A stretch of DNA of 64,000 bases from the NCBI GenBank assembly GCA_018402565.1, contig JAGYIQ010000010.1, positions 1 through 64,000 on the forward strand, in the 5' to 3' direction. The notes beneath the pieces were generated by a model. It had not been told where the DNA came from. It ran no database searches and worked only from the letters and a program-made list of their open reading frames with translations. The position numbers and the translations under genes were made by a program. This document shows, piece after piece, positions 10,823 through 20,562 of the stretch; the stretch's first letter is position 1, and each line of letters opens with the position of its first letter. The stretch comes from Pirellulaceae bacterium (GTDB lineage: Bacteria > Planctomycetota > Planctomycetia > Pirellulales > Pirellulaceae).

Positions 10823-10878
10823 CGGGTACGGAATGCAGCGGCGCGGGGCGGAGCGTGAACGCCGCGATTTTGTACCCG
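10823..10878. other. Large hairpin in the gap between tetR and the fusion-protein gene
   Basis: The 398-bp gap 10761-11158 has no gene. It contains nested inverted repeats, CGGGTAC with GTACCCG (outer) and GCGGCG with CGCCGC (inner), that could fold into a 56-nt RNA hairpin. There is no T-run after it, so it is not a clear terminator. It may be a repeat remnant or a regulatory leader. Confidence 0.35.
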
Positions 10879-11158
10879 ATTGCAACATCCGCGAGGATGT
10901 CTCCTGGTGTTGCGGCGTGCTGGATACAATCCGGGATGTCGCCTACTCGAGAGTCGGTTTCTAGATTCGGCCGAAGTCGGCCTACAGGATCGTAGCCGCG
11001 CTTAGCGTACGGCAGATGCCTGCAAAAATGAACTTTTCGTGATGCGGCGTTGAGTCGCAGCGGATCCTTGCGGTTTGATGGCGGTGGTTGCCCAGCGAAC
11101 AACGAACGGATCCGTGCCTCGGATTTGTTAAGGTAGCCCAAGGCCAGAGACGACTGAC

Positions 11159-12648
11159 ATGACCCACAAGACTCGTATTATTATTTCGGCCAGCTGCCTC
11201 CTGGTGTCCGCAGCGGTGGCCTCCGTTCTGTACTTTCTCCAGCGGCAACCGGAGAAGAAGGAAAACGCGGTCGCGGCTTTGCTGGTGGGCGTCGAGGACA
11301 TCCAGTCGTACGCGGGTCCGATCGCCTTGGAGTTGACCGGTTTGGTGGTGCCGTTCCGCGAGATCAATGTGGTTTCGGAAGTCACGGGGCGAGTGATCGA
11401 GAAGTCGGAGTTGTTTCGGCCGGGCAATTACGTCGCGGAGGGCACGATTCTGATGCGAGTCGATCCGACCGACTACGACCTGGAGATCACAAGGCTGGAG
11501 GCGGATCTGGCTCAATCGGCATCGGCCATCAGCGAATTGGAGGTCGAGATCTCCGGCGCCGAGGAACTGGTCCGCATCGCGACCAACGACCTAGCCCTGC
11601 AGGAATCGGATTTTGCTCGGAGGAGCAGTTCCAACGCGGGGTTTTCCCAAGCCGAATTGGACCAAGCGGAACGGGCGGTGTTGGCTGCCAAGACGGCTTT
11701 GTCGACGCAGAATAATCGGCTGAACTTGCTCCGTCAGAGTCGGAATCGACTGGACAGTTCGCAGACGATTCGCCGCACCGATTTGGAGCTGGCGAGGATT
11801 CGTCGCAATCGCTGCGTGATCACCGCCCCAGCGGATGGTGTGATTGTGAGTGAGAGTGTGGCGTTGAACGGGTTTGTCCAGCCGAACGCGCCGATCATGA
11901 CCTTTGAGGATACGTCGCGGGCGGAGGTGCGGTGCAACTTGCGACCGGACCAACTGGAATGGTTGTGGCGGCACGCCCCGCAAGCGGAGGCGAAACCCGC
12001 GGAGCAGATCGGTCCGGCCGATGCGTATCGTTTGCCGCGTTTGCCGGTACGAGTGCTGCACGATCGAGGCGCGGAGCAATTGGAGTGGCAGGGCGTGTTG
12101 GACCGGTTCGATGGCTTGGGCATCGACGATCAAACCAAGACCATTCCGACTCGTGTGGCGGTGAGCAGCCGATAACGGTTGGCAGCCGCGGGCAGCGGGC
12201 TTTGGTGCGGGGGATGTTTGTAAAGTTACGGGTCGAGATTCCGACCGAACCTCTGCGAGCATTTAATCAATATTTTGTAGAAATACCGGCTAAAAGCCTC
12301 CAACCGGGCAATGCGGTCTGGGTTTATCGCGACAATAAATTGGTGTCTGTGCCAGTCCAGATTGTCAACACGCAAGAGCCAAGCTCGCCGGAGGGCACGC
12401 GGCGGCTGATCGTCAGTTTAGCGGATGGCGGCTTGCTCTTGACGGACAAGGTCGTCACCACGCCGGTGGGGACGTACACCGATACCATGCAGGTCAATGT
12501 GATGGTTCGATCGCCGGCATCGGCGGACGGTTCGACCGTGGAGAGCGACCGCACCCGTTTGACTCGCCAGGGTACCTCGCCCCCAGCGTCAGATTTGCAA
12601 ACCCCCGAATCGTCCGATTCGCCATCGCCCGTCGATCAACCCAAATGA
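11159..12648 (+). pseudogene. RND membrane-fusion (HlyD/AcrA-like) protein gene with an apparent frameshift
   Basis: The product would be the periplasmic adaptor that links the RND pump encoded next to an outer-membrane channel. It has an N-terminal membrane anchor (ISASCLLVSAAVASVLYF), a lipoyl/barrel-sandwich half (VVSEVTGRVIEKSELFRPG), a long coiled-coil hairpin (about residues 100-210) and the second lipoyl half (APADGVIVSESVALNGFV). The first frame stops at 12175. The beta-barrel and membrane-proximal domain continues in the next frame with PITVGSRGQRALVRGMFVK, YFVEIPAKSLQPGNAVWVY and a C-terminal tail to 12648. One missing base near 12165 explains this. Restored length is about 496 aa. 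The pump gene follows after 44 bp, so an operon is likely. Decay and sequence error cannot be told apart here. Confidence 0.8.
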
Positions 12649-12692
12649 TGCCGTGAGCTGGGTGATAGGCACCCGACAAGGATGAAAATAAG

Positions 12693-15600
12693 ATGAAATC
12701 TGTCGTTCGCTGGGCGATTGCCAATTCGCCGGCCATGAATAGCTTCCTGATTTGCACCTTGATCGTTGGTGCCGTCTGTTTGATCGTCATGCGGCGCGAA
12801 GTTTTTCCAGACTTTGAACTGGATGTGGCCCTGGTGACCGTCCCCTATCCGGGCGCTTCACCGTCGGAATGCGAGACCGGCATTTGCCAGGTGATTGAAG
12901 AATCGGTCAGTGGCGTCAATGGGATTAAGAAGGTCACATCCGTTGCCAAAGAGGGCTTCGGGTATGTGATCATGGAATTGGAGCGAGGCGTTGACGCTGA
13001 CAAAGTGTTGACCGAGATCCGCGACGAAGTCAGCAATGTGCGGCGTCGCTTCCCAGAGAACATCGAGGAACCGGAGGTCAAGACGATCAAGTTCAAGACC
13101 ACGGCCATCCGGCTGGCGTTGTTGGCTCCCGAAGGAAGCGAGCAGTCGATGCCTCCGGATGTTTTGGAGCGGCAGCTACGCGAGGTCGCGGACCAGGTAC
13201 GCGACGAGTTGTTATTGCAAAATGCCGCGCCGGCGGAGGGTTTTCTGCGTGAGTTGTTCAAGCCTTGGATCGTACCCGCGGGGCGACCGGCCATTTCCAC
13301 GGTCGAAATCAGCGGGGCGAAGCCCTACCAAATCAGCGTTGAGATCCCCGAGGACACGTTGCGCGAGTATGGCTTGACCTTGGAACAGGTCGCTGGGATC
13401 CTTCGCCGAGAGAACGTCGAGTTGCCGGCGGGCAAGATCCGCTCCGATAGCCAGGAAGTATTGATTCGTGGTGACAACAAGCGACGGGTGGGAGCCCAGA
13501 TCGCCGACTTGGAAGTCCTGAATCGCGACACGGGAGACCCCGTCCGCTTGGGAGACGTCGCGACCGTGGTCGACGGGTTTGACGAGGCGTCTTTGCAGCA
13601 GTTCGTCAACGGGCGTCCCGCCATCGTCTTGAACATCAACCGCGCGTCCAACGAGGACCTGTTCACGGTCGTCAACACGGTCCAAAAGTTCGTATCCGAA
13701 AAGCAACTGCCCAACGGCTACGAACTGCACCAATGGGGCGACATGTCAGTGGACGTCCGCGACCGGATCGATCTCCTGTTGCGCAACGGCTTCCAGGGAT
13801 TGTTGTTGGTGTTTTTGGTGTTAGCACTGTTCTTGGAACTGCGACTGGCCTTTTGGGTCGCGCTGGGCATTCCGGTCTCGATGTTGGGTGCCGGCATCGT
13901 CTTGCTGGGCACCGACCAAACACTGAACATGCTGACGATGTTCTCCTTTTTGATGGCCTTGGGCATTGTCGTCGACGACGCCATCGTGGTGGGTGAAAAC
14001 GTTTATCAAAAACGTGAGGAGGGCATGGGCTACACGCAAGCGGCGGTGGAGGGCACGGTCGAGGTGATCCCAGCGATCACGGCCAGTATCGCCACGACGG
14101 TGATCGCCTTCATGCCCCTGATGTATGTTTCCGGCGTGATGGGAAAATTCATTGCCGTCATGCCCTTGGCCGTGATTGCCATGTTGGTGATCTCGTTGGT
14201 CGAAAGCATCTTTGTCCTCCCCTGCCATCTGGCCCATCATCGCAATTTGTTCCTGTCAATGATCAGTGGCGTGTTCTACATCTTCTACCCGGTCACTCGG
14301 TTACTCGAGTTCCTGCGACATCGCTGCGATGCGGGTGTGAAGTGGTTTATCGAACACGTCTATGCGCCGGTGCTGCTGCGTTGTTTGCATTATCCGGAGA
14401 TCACCTTGTCGGTGGCAGCCAGCTTATTGGTGATGCTGGGTGGTTTGTTGGCCGGTGGGCACATTCCGTTTACGGGCTTTCCCAACCTGGACTCGCAGGT
14501 GGTCGAAGCCTCGGTGGCTTTCCCGGATGGCACCAGCGAAGATTACTCTCGCGCGGCCGCGGCCCAGATTGAAGCGGGCCTGGACAAGGCCATTGAGGAA
14601 CTGGAATCTGCTGGCAGCGGCAAAATGGTGCGAACGATTTTCCGTCGTATGGCGGAGACGGGCAATGAATTGCGTGGCCCCAACGGCATCTCGTCGGGCA
14701 GTCATGTGGCCAACATTTTGGTGGAATTGACGCCGGTGGGCGAGCGGAAGAAGACCAGCGAGGATCTACTCAATGCCTGGCGAAAAAACGTCGGTGAAAT
14801 CGCTGGTGTCGATGCCCTGCGTTTTGGCGCGATGGCGATGGGGCCTCCAGGCGATGCCCTCGAGTTCAAATTGCTGTGCAAATCGGCCCAAGCAGATCTG
14901 CTGGCCGAGTATGCGCAGCGTTGCAAAGACCATTTGAACACCTTTGAGGGTGTCTATGACGTGGATGACGATCTGAAGCCAGGCAAGGAGGAGATCCGCT
15001 TTAGGGTCAACGAGTTGGGCAAGTCGTTGGGCATCAGCGAAAACGATGTGTACTCGGCGGTGCGAAACGCCTACTACGGGGTCGAGGTGATGCGGATGCA
15101 GCGGGGACGCGACGAAGTTCGGCTGATGGTCCGCTTGCCCGAGAACGAACGTGAAACCTTCGCCAGTTTCGATGAGCTGATGGTGGCTGACGCCGAGGGC
15201 AACAAGCGGCCGTTGACAGAAATTGCGGATGCCACCCTGACGCGGAGCTCGGCGGAGATCAACCGCGTCAATCGTCTCCGTTCCATTACCGTCACGGGTT
15301 CCGTCGATGCCACTGTCGCTGGACTCAGCACCAAAGTGACTAACGAACTGAAAGAAAAAGATGGATTCTTGGATCAGTTGGTCAAGGATTTTCAAGCGGA
15401 GACCGGCGAGCAGTTGGTGATCAGTTGGGAGGGCGCTCAGCAGCAGAACGCCGAGTCCTTCTCCAGTATGTTTGCGGGCTTGGTCATCGCCCTGTTGGCG
15501 ATGTATGCCTTGTTGACCATGCAGTTCCAGTCGTACCTGCAACCGGCGATCATCATGGCCATTATTCCGTTCGGCTTTTTTGGGGCGATCTTGGGCCACG

Positions 15601-16040
15601 GGATTTTGGGGATCGAGTTGACCTTGTTCAGCTTCTTCGGATTGGTCGCCTTGACGGGGGTGGTCGTCAATGACTCGATCGTGTTGGTCGACTTCATGAA
15701 TCGTTACGTGGCCCAGGGGGGCGCGTTGAACGATGCGGTGGTCGAAGCCGGCAAACGCCGCTTCCGAGCCGTGATGCTGACGTCGATGACCACGGTCGCC
15801 GGCCTGCTCCCCATGCTGATGGAAACCAGTTTCCAGGCCCAGGTCTTGATCCCGATGGCCGCCAGCCTCACGTTTGGATTGTTGTTCGGTACCGTGCTGA
15901 TCCTGCTGCTGGTGCCGACCTTCTACCAACTGCTGGCGCGGATGTTTGTCGAAACGGATCTGGATGATCTGCCGACCGCGGTCCCCGAGGCCGACCCCTA
16001 TCGCGAACCCGCTCCGCCAGTCGTTCCTTCGGCCACCTGA
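12693..16040 (+). CDS. RND efflux transporter (AcrB/HAE1-like), 1115 aa
   Basis: This is a proton-driven inner-membrane exporter of the resistance-nodulation-division superfamily. It has the usual two-fold architecture: a first transmembrane helix at residues 12-32, a periplasmic porter domain, a block of helices at about 365-560, a second porter domain, and a final helix block at about 920-1085. TM4 carries GIVVDDAIVVGEN (about residues 423-435), whose two aspartates relay protons. The second half carries the pseudo-repeat VVVNDSIVLVDFMNRY. Length is normal to slightly long because of a 30-residue cytoplasmic tail. The substrate (drug, lipid or metal) cannot be told from sequence. It forms a unit with the TetR regulator and the fusion protein upstream; no TolC homologue is in view. 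Confidence 0.93.
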   Translation: MKSVVRWAIANSPAMNSFLICTLIVGAVCLIVMRREVFPDFELDVALVTVPYPGASPSECETGICQVIEESVSGVNGIKKVTSVAKEGFGYVIMELERGVDADKVLTEIRDEVSNVRRRFPENIEEPEVKTIKFKTTAIRLALLAPEGSEQSMPPDVLERQLREVADQVRDELLLQNAAPAEGFLRELFKPWIVPAGRPAISTVEISGAKPYQISVEIPEDTLREYGLTLEQVAGILRRENVELPAGKIRSDSQEVLIRGDNKRRVGAQIADLEVLNRDTGDPVRLGDVATVVDGFDEASLQQFVNGRPAIVLNINRASNEDLFTVVNTVQKFVSEKQLPNGYELHQWGDMSVDVRDRIDLLLRNGFQGLLLVFLVLALFLELRLAFWVALGIPVSMLGAGIVLLGTDQTLNMLTMFSFLMALGIVVDDAIVVGENVYQKREEGMGYTQAAVEGTVEVIPAITASIATTVIAFMPLMYVSGVMGKFIAVMPLAVIAMLVISLVESIFVLPCHLAHHRNLFLSMISGVFYIFYPVTRLLEFLRHRCDAGVKWFIEHVYAPVLLRCLHYPEITLSVAASLLVMLGGLLAGGHIPFTGFPNLDSQVVEASVAFPDGTSEDYSRAAAAQIEAGLDKAIEELESAGSGKMVRTIFRRMAETGNELRGPNGISSGSHVANILVELTPVGERKKTSEDLLNAWRKNVGEIAGVDALRFGAMAMGPPGDALEFKLLCKSAQADLLAEYAQRCKDHLNTFEGVYDVDDDLKPGKEEIRFRVNELGKSLGISENDVYSAVRNAYYGVEVMRMQRGRDEVRLMVRLPENERETFASFDELMVADAEGNKRPLTEIADATLTRSSAEINRVNRLRSITVTGSVDATVAGLSTKVTNELKEKDGFLDQLVKDFQAETGEQLVISWEGAQQQNAESFSSMFAGLVIALLAMYALLTMQFQSYLQPAIIMAIIPFGFFGAILGHGILGIELTLFSFFGLVALTGVVVNDSIVLVDFMNRYVAQGGALNDAVVEAGKRRFRAVMLTSMTTVAGLLPMLMETSFQAQVLIPMAASLTFGLLFGTVLILLLVPTFYQLLARMFVETDLDDLPTAVPEADPYREPAPPVVPSAT

Positions 16041-16122
16041 GCGGTGCAAAAAAGGCACGTCTGAACCGCTGCGCAGTTGCCTCCCCGCGCAGCGATCGTG
16101 CTCACACAACGCTCACGCTCAC

Positions 16123-16182
16123 GCTAGTGCTAGTGCTAGTGCTAGTGCTAGTGCTCGTAATCCTAATCGAAACCAGCACGGC
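16123..16182. repeat. GCTAGT hexamer array joined to an inverted GAGCAC-type element
   Basis: About five GCTAGT units (16123-16153) are followed by GCTCGTAATCCTAATCG and AAACCAGCACGGC. The latter is the reverse complement of the GCCGTGCTGGTTTCGATTACGATTACGAGC module at 36402-36430. It is an intergenic simple repeat with no coding potential. Confidence 0.75.
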
Positions 16183-16359
16183 GAGACGACTCCTTAAGAC
16201 TCGTCTGCATACCAGCAGGCGTAGGGCGTCGTGAAGCAAGTCATAACAAAACAAAACCGATGTTTTCGCGAAATCAACGTCATCCGCAAGAATCACAACG
16301 CCGACCCACGAACGATCGACTGGTGCAGGCTCACCATTCCCGAGAAAAGGCTTCGCTCT

Positions 16360-16912
16360 GTACTTCCCCCGTCTGCGGTGTTTCTCCTTCAGGCCAACAG
16401 AAAATCTGAACCGCGAGAGATAGGAAGGACGCAGAGGAAGACAGCGGATACTTGGTTTTCTCTGCCTACTTCCCCCCTCTGCGGTGTTCCTCCTTCAGGC
16501 CAACAGAAGATTTGAACCGCGAGAGATAGGAAGGACGCAGAGGAAGACAGCGGATGCTCGGTATTCTCTGCGCACTTCCCCCGTCTGCGGTGTTCCTCCA
16601 TCTGGCCAACAGAAAATCTGAACCGCGAGAGATAGGAAGGACGCAGAGGAAGACAGCGGATGCTTGGTTTTCTCTGCCTACTTCCCCCGTCTGCGGTGTT
16701 CCCCCTTCAGGCCAACAGAAAATCTGAACCGCGAGAGATAGGAAGGACGCAGAGGAAGACAGCGGATGCTTGGTTTTCTCTGCCTACTTCCCCCGTCTGC
16801 GGTGTTCCCCCTTCTGGCCGAGAAAAATCTGAACCGCGAGAGATAGGAAGGACGCAGAGGAAGACAGCGGATGCTTGGTTTTCTCTGCGTACGACTCCCC
16901 CCTCTGCGGTTC
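16360..16912. repeat. 106-bp tandem repeat, five copies
   Basis: The anchor GAACCGCGAGAGATAGG occurs at 16408, 16514, 16620, 16726 and 16831, a period of 106, 106, 106 and 105 bp. Each unit contains GGACGCAGAGGAAGACAGCGG and, later, TTTTCTCTGC and TCTGCGGTG, so it is an imperfect inverted repeat able to fold on itself. Short reading frames run through it only because of the repetition. The surrounding 16041-16982 gap has no gene. Confidence 0.9.
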
Positions 16913-16982
16913 ACCTGTCATGGCAACCGCATGATCGACCGTGAAGCCTAGGCCAGTGTGCGCGGTTCGGCTGATTTGGGAG

Positions 16983-18461
16983 TTAGCGTCCGACGGCGGA
17001 GCTTTCGACTTCGGCGACGGTGTTTTGTTTCTTGGCGTCGCCGACGATGCCACCGGCAAATTCGACGTCCCCGATGCGTTCGATCACGCGATACTTGCGG
17101 CGGTAGTCGTGATCGATAAAGTCCACAAAGCGGATCACGTAGTCCATCGTCGGGCTGAGTTTCTGGCGGAGATGTTCCAGTGCCAGTTGCTCGATGTGCG
17201 ACTGCTGGGTCGCATCCAGCACAATGAACTGGACTTCCAACTGGGTTTGATTCCGTTCGTAGACTTTGATCTCCAGGATCGCGTGATTGACCAACGCGTT
17301 CAGGTCGTTGACGAATCCGTTGAAAAACGACGGGTAGAATCGCTGGCCGGTGTCCGATAAGATGTGATTTGTGTCTTTGCCTTCAATTTTTGTGATCACG
17401 TAACGTTCGTGGCCGTGTTCGTCGGTTTGGAACTCCACATCGGCCACATCGCGCATGCGGTAGCGGATGAATGGGAAGTCGGTCAAGTGGAGACGTGTGA
17501 TGACCATTTCGGGTTGGCCCTCGGCGTTGGGTTCGGTTTCCACGTAGGCCACGTTGGCGAAGATCTCCAGCCCGCCGGGGGTTTGGTGGGAGATTTCCCC
17601 CAATTCCACTGAGCCGTAGGAGTCCTCGATGCTGCTGCGACTGAACACGTCCTCGACGTTCCGACGTTGACAGTCAAAGAACGTCTCGCCGCTGGTGTTG
17701 ATCATTTCAGGGTGATGTTTCAGCGGCAGATTGAAGCGGCGGATTGTGTGCGCGATCATGTTCAAGGGCGAGGGGAAAACCAGGAGCAATTTGGGCCGGA
17801 AGCTGTTCAAGTCGTCCACCAACCCTCGCACCACCTGTTCATCGATCTTGTCGAACAAGTGGTATTTGAAGCCCGTCAACCAGCTGAACCGATTGAATTT
17901 GACCATGTCGTCGATGTTGTAGGTGTTCTTCGGGTAGAAAATCATCATGCGTTGGCCGGGGCGCCAGCCCATGCGATACCAGCACTTGAAGAACGTGAAC
18001 AGCATGGAAAACATGTGGTGCTTGGTCATGTGCACGACCAAGGGCAGGGAACTGGAGCCGCCCGTGGCCATCGGCATCAGGTAGTCGCCCTGGCGGAGGC
18101 GACGGAGCGATTCCCAGGGGCGGCCCTCGACCTGCAGCTCACGAGTCTTGGGGTCCACGTCGACCAAGGCGTCGGTCATGACCTGCTGGCCCGCCGCGGC
18201 GTAGTCGTCCTTCGACAGACTGGGGAGCCGAGCGTAATTTGTGAAGAAAGTATCGTCATCGGCCTCGCGGTTATCCGCCAGAAAATCCGTGAACTTGCCG
18301 CGGAAGAAGGGATTGTCGCGGTTGACTTTGTCCAACAGAGCCGTCAAATCGGCACGCATTTGCGGGCGGACGTTGGTCAAGCGATCCTGCACAACCACTT
18401 CTTGGTAGAGCGGCCAAACACCAGCAAACTTGAGCATCCAACGATAGAGTAACTGCGACAT
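16983..18461 (-). CDS. Adenylate-forming protein of the GH3/PaaK-CapK type, 492 aa
   Basis: The fold signature is that of acyl- or aryl-adenylating enzymes related to phenylacetate-CoA ligase and coenzyme F390 synthetase. It has a Gly/Ser-rich nucleotide loop (MATGGSSSLP, about residue 142), SYGSVELGEIS (about 290) at the usual YGxTE position, and a ligand-binding RYRMRDVADV motif (about 340) like the usual RYRTGD. It lacks a membrane segment and is probably cytoplasmic. The true acid substrate is unknown. ATG 18461 is preferred over an in-frame TTG at 18488 because GGAACGGAA precedes it. The 5' region holds a 14-bp direct repeat (CTTGGGCCAAACG, near 18478). It diverges from ftsY and shares a 320-bp upstream region with it. 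Confidence 0.7.
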   Translation of the reverse strand: MSQLLYRWMLKFAGVWPLYQEVVVQDRLTNVRPQMRADLTALLDKVNRDNPFFRGKFTDFLADNREADDDTFFTNYARLPSLSKDDYAAAGQQVMTDALVDVDPKTRELQVEGRPWESLRRLRQGDYLMPMATGGSSSLPLVVHMTKHHMFSMLFTFFKCWYRMGWRPGQRMMIFYPKNTYNIDDMVKFNRFSWLTGFKYHLFDKIDEQVVRGLVDDLNSFRPKLLLVFPSPLNMIAHTIRRFNLPLKHHPEMINTSGETFFDCQRRNVEDVFSRSSIEDSYGSVELGEISHQTPGGLEIFANVAYVETEPNAEGQPEMVITRLHLTDFPFIRYRMRDVADVEFQTDEHGHERYVITKIEGKDTNHILSDTGQRFYPSFFNGFVNDLNALVNHAILEIKVYERNQTQLEVQFIVLDATQQSHIEQLALEHLRQKLSPTMDYVIRFVDFIDHDYRRKYRVIERIGDVEFAGGIVGDAKKQNTVAEVESSAVGR

Positions 18462-18788
18462 CAGTTCCGTTCCGATAGCTTGGGCCAAACGCTTGGGCCA
18501 AACGCTTGGGCCAGTAGTACGGGGCCGTGGTACGGCCTTCCAGCGAAAAGCCAGGGCTCGTGCCCCTGCGAACCTCCGATTCTACCGCGACTCGGGCTGC
18601 CCCCCAAGAGCCCGCAGCCGCGTCCCATGCCGCTAAGTTCCGCCAGGAGGCCGCTACCACGGCTTGAAAAATTGGCCCGCGTGATAGAACATTGGCAGAC
18701 AGAATGGGCGTTCTCCAGACCGAGTGACTGGGCGGCGCCGTCGCTCGTTTCTCCCCTGCAACATTCGCCCCCTACAAAAGCTCAGGTC

Positions 18789-20327
18789 ATGGCGCTCTGG
18801 AACCCGTTCAATCTGTTCAAGCGTAAAGATAAAGCGCCCGCTGGTCCGGCCGAGACAGTCGTGGAGGCCAGTCCACTTGAGGCCAGTCCAGTTGAGGCCA
18901 GTCCGGCGGAGGTTACCCCCGACCCCGCAGTCGCATCTGTCTCGTCGGCACCCCTGACCACCGAACCGGTCACTACGGCACCGGTCACTACGGAGCCGGT
19001 CACCTCGGCACCGGTCACCTCGGAGCCGGTCAGCACCGAACCGATCATCTCGGCACCGATCACTACGGAGCCGGTCATGTCGGCACCAGTGACCTCGGAA
19101 CCAGTGACCTCGGAATCAGTTAGCTTGGGACCGGTGGCAGAGCCGACGGTGGAGCCCGTCCCCGAATCGTCCTCGGTTGCGGCCGCCTCGCTGGAATCGG
19201 CGGCCGTCGAGCCCCATGAAACGCCGGTGCCATCCGACTCGGTGCTATCTGACTCGGTGCCATCTGACTCGGGGGCCCCCCGCAGCTCGCATGTTCCATT
19301 CACGCAACAGGTGGCTCCGGCGCAGCCCGTGGACATCGCCGCCAAGATCTCGCGGCGTCCCACGAGCGAATCGGGTAAGTCGCGAGCTCCGCAGCAGGAG
19401 GAATCGACCGCCGGCTTGGTCGGCTGGTTCCGGGCCGCAGTGCGGAAGACCGCCCAGGTTCTGAACACCGACATCCGCGACTTGGTGGGGCGCGAGGGTC
19501 GCTTGGTGGATGAGGACTTCCTGCAGGAGTTGTTCACGCATCTGATCAAGACGGACATGGGGGTGGCGGCGGCGACCGAGATCCGCACCAGCATCCAAAC
19601 CCAATTTCGTGGTCGCAAGGTGCATTTGAGCGACTTGATCCAGACGGCCAAGTCATCCATCCGCGAGATCATGAAGCAGGAAGAGGTGCGGCTGACGTTT
19701 GCCGACCAGGGGACCACCGTGGTCATGGTGGTCGGGGTCAACGGCAGCGGTAAGACGACCTCGATTGCCAAGTTGGCCAACTTGTTTCGGCAGGACGGGA
19801 AGTCCGTGGTCTTGGGTGCGGGAGATACGTTTCGCGCCGCGGCCGTGGAGCAGCTGCGGCAATGGGCGGGCCGGATCGGAGCGGATATCGTGACGGGCGA
19901 GGATCGATCGGACCCGGCCAGTGTCGCGTATCGGGCGGTCAAACACGCCGTGGACCAACGAGCCGATGTTTGCATCGTCGACACGGCCGGTCGCTTGCAA
20001 ACGCAATCCCACTTGATGCAAGAGTTGTCGAAAATTCGACGCGTGATCGACAAGGTGGTGCCTGGGGCGCCTCATGAAACCCTCTTGGTCCTGGATTCGA
20101 CCGCGGGTCAAAACGCGATCAGCCAGGCGCATGGTTTTTCTGAGGCGGCCGGCTGCACGGGGATTGTGTTGGCCAAGTTGGACGGGACTGCCAAGGGTGG
20201 CGTGGCGATTCCCATCCGGAAAGAGTTCAACTTGCCAGTCAAGTTTATCGGCTTTGGCGAAACGGCGGACGCGATCGCACCGTTTGACGTCGATCGTTAC
20301 GTCGACGCCCTATTCAACATCGACTAA
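18789..20327 (+). CDS. ftsY: Signal recognition particle receptor FtsY, 512 aa
   Basis: FtsY is the SRP receptor GTPase that docks ribosome-nascent-chain complexes at the inner membrane. The conserved NG domain occupies the last 300 residues: GVNGSGKTTSIAKLA (G1, about 315), DTFRAAAVEQLRQW, VDTAGRLQTQ (about 397) and AKLDGTAKGG (about 460). The ATG at 18789 gives MALWNPFNLFKRKDKA, a typical start with a basic amphipathic membrane-targeting helix. The acidic A domain (residues 20-180) is built from pentapeptide repeats encoded by 15-bp units: EASPx three times, then about eleven [T/S][E/A]PVT-type units at about 18955-19135, then three xSDSV units at about 19224-19275. Such repeats are variable and probably unstructured. 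Confidence 0.96.
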   Translation: MALWNPFNLFKRKDKAPAGPAETVVEASPLEASPVEASPAEVTPDPAVASVSSAPLTTEPVTTAPVTTEPVTSAPVTSEPVSTEPIISAPITTEPVMSAPVTSEPVTSESVSLGPVAEPTVEPVPESSSVAAASLESAAVEPHETPVPSDSVLSDSVPSDSGAPRSSHVPFTQQVAPAQPVDIAAKISRRPTSESGKSRAPQQEESTAGLVGWFRAAVRKTAQVLNTDIRDLVGREGRLVDEDFLQELFTHLIKTDMGVAAATEIRTSIQTQFRGRKVHLSDLIQTAKSSIREIMKQEEVRLTFADQGTTVVMVVGVNGSGKTTSIAKLANLFRQDGKSVVLGAGDTFRAAAVEQLRQWAGRIGADIVTGEDRSDPASVAYRAVKHAVDQRADVCIVDTAGRLQTQSHLMQELSKIRRVIDKVVPGAPHETLLVLDSTAGQNAISQAHGFSEAAGCTGIVLAKLDGTAKGGVAIPIRKEFNLPVKFIGFGETADAIAPFDVDRYVDALFNID

Positions 20328-20349
20328 CCAACAAGTCCAACCGCGAACG

Positions 20350-20548
20350 GGCTGGTTGATTTTTCCAGACTTGCTCACGAAATGGCGGCCCACCTCAAGG
20401 AAATCGTGCAAAAACACGGCATTTTCCCGTCAATCGAAATGCTTGACGCATTCCGCTGCGGAAAAACCAACGAGGTCTTGACACGTTCCGCTGCGGAAAA
20501 ATCAACGAGCCCGCGGCCCGTACGACTACGGAAAAACTAACTAGCCCG
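20350..20548. repeat. Dispersed inverted-repeat element, one copy plus two extra ends
   Basis: The copy starts 22 bp after the ftsY stop with GGCTGGTTGATTTTTCC, then runs through GTCAATCGAAATGCTTGACG to GGAAAAACCAACGAGG at about 20481. It is followed by a second end (GACACGTTCCGCTGCGG...AAATCAACGAGCC, to about 20511) and a third worn end (GGAAAAACTAACTAGCC, to about 20548). It is in the opposite orientation to the copy at 35661. Confidence 0.85.
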
Positions 20549-20562
20549 AAAAGGATATTGCG

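Noticed and set aside
14766-16109. 447-aa minus-strand frame opposite the RND pump
   Set aside because: Antisense shadow of a clear transporter; composition is His/Gln/Asp-rich noise.
16360-16912. Possible CRISPR array
   Set aside because: Units are contiguous 106-bp tandem repeats with no distinct spacers, and no cas genes are near.
18480-18788. N-terminal extension of FtsY to 18480
   Set aside because: The extra 103 residues overlap the divergent promoter region and look non-coding; MALWNPFNLFKRK at 18789 is a normal FtsY start.
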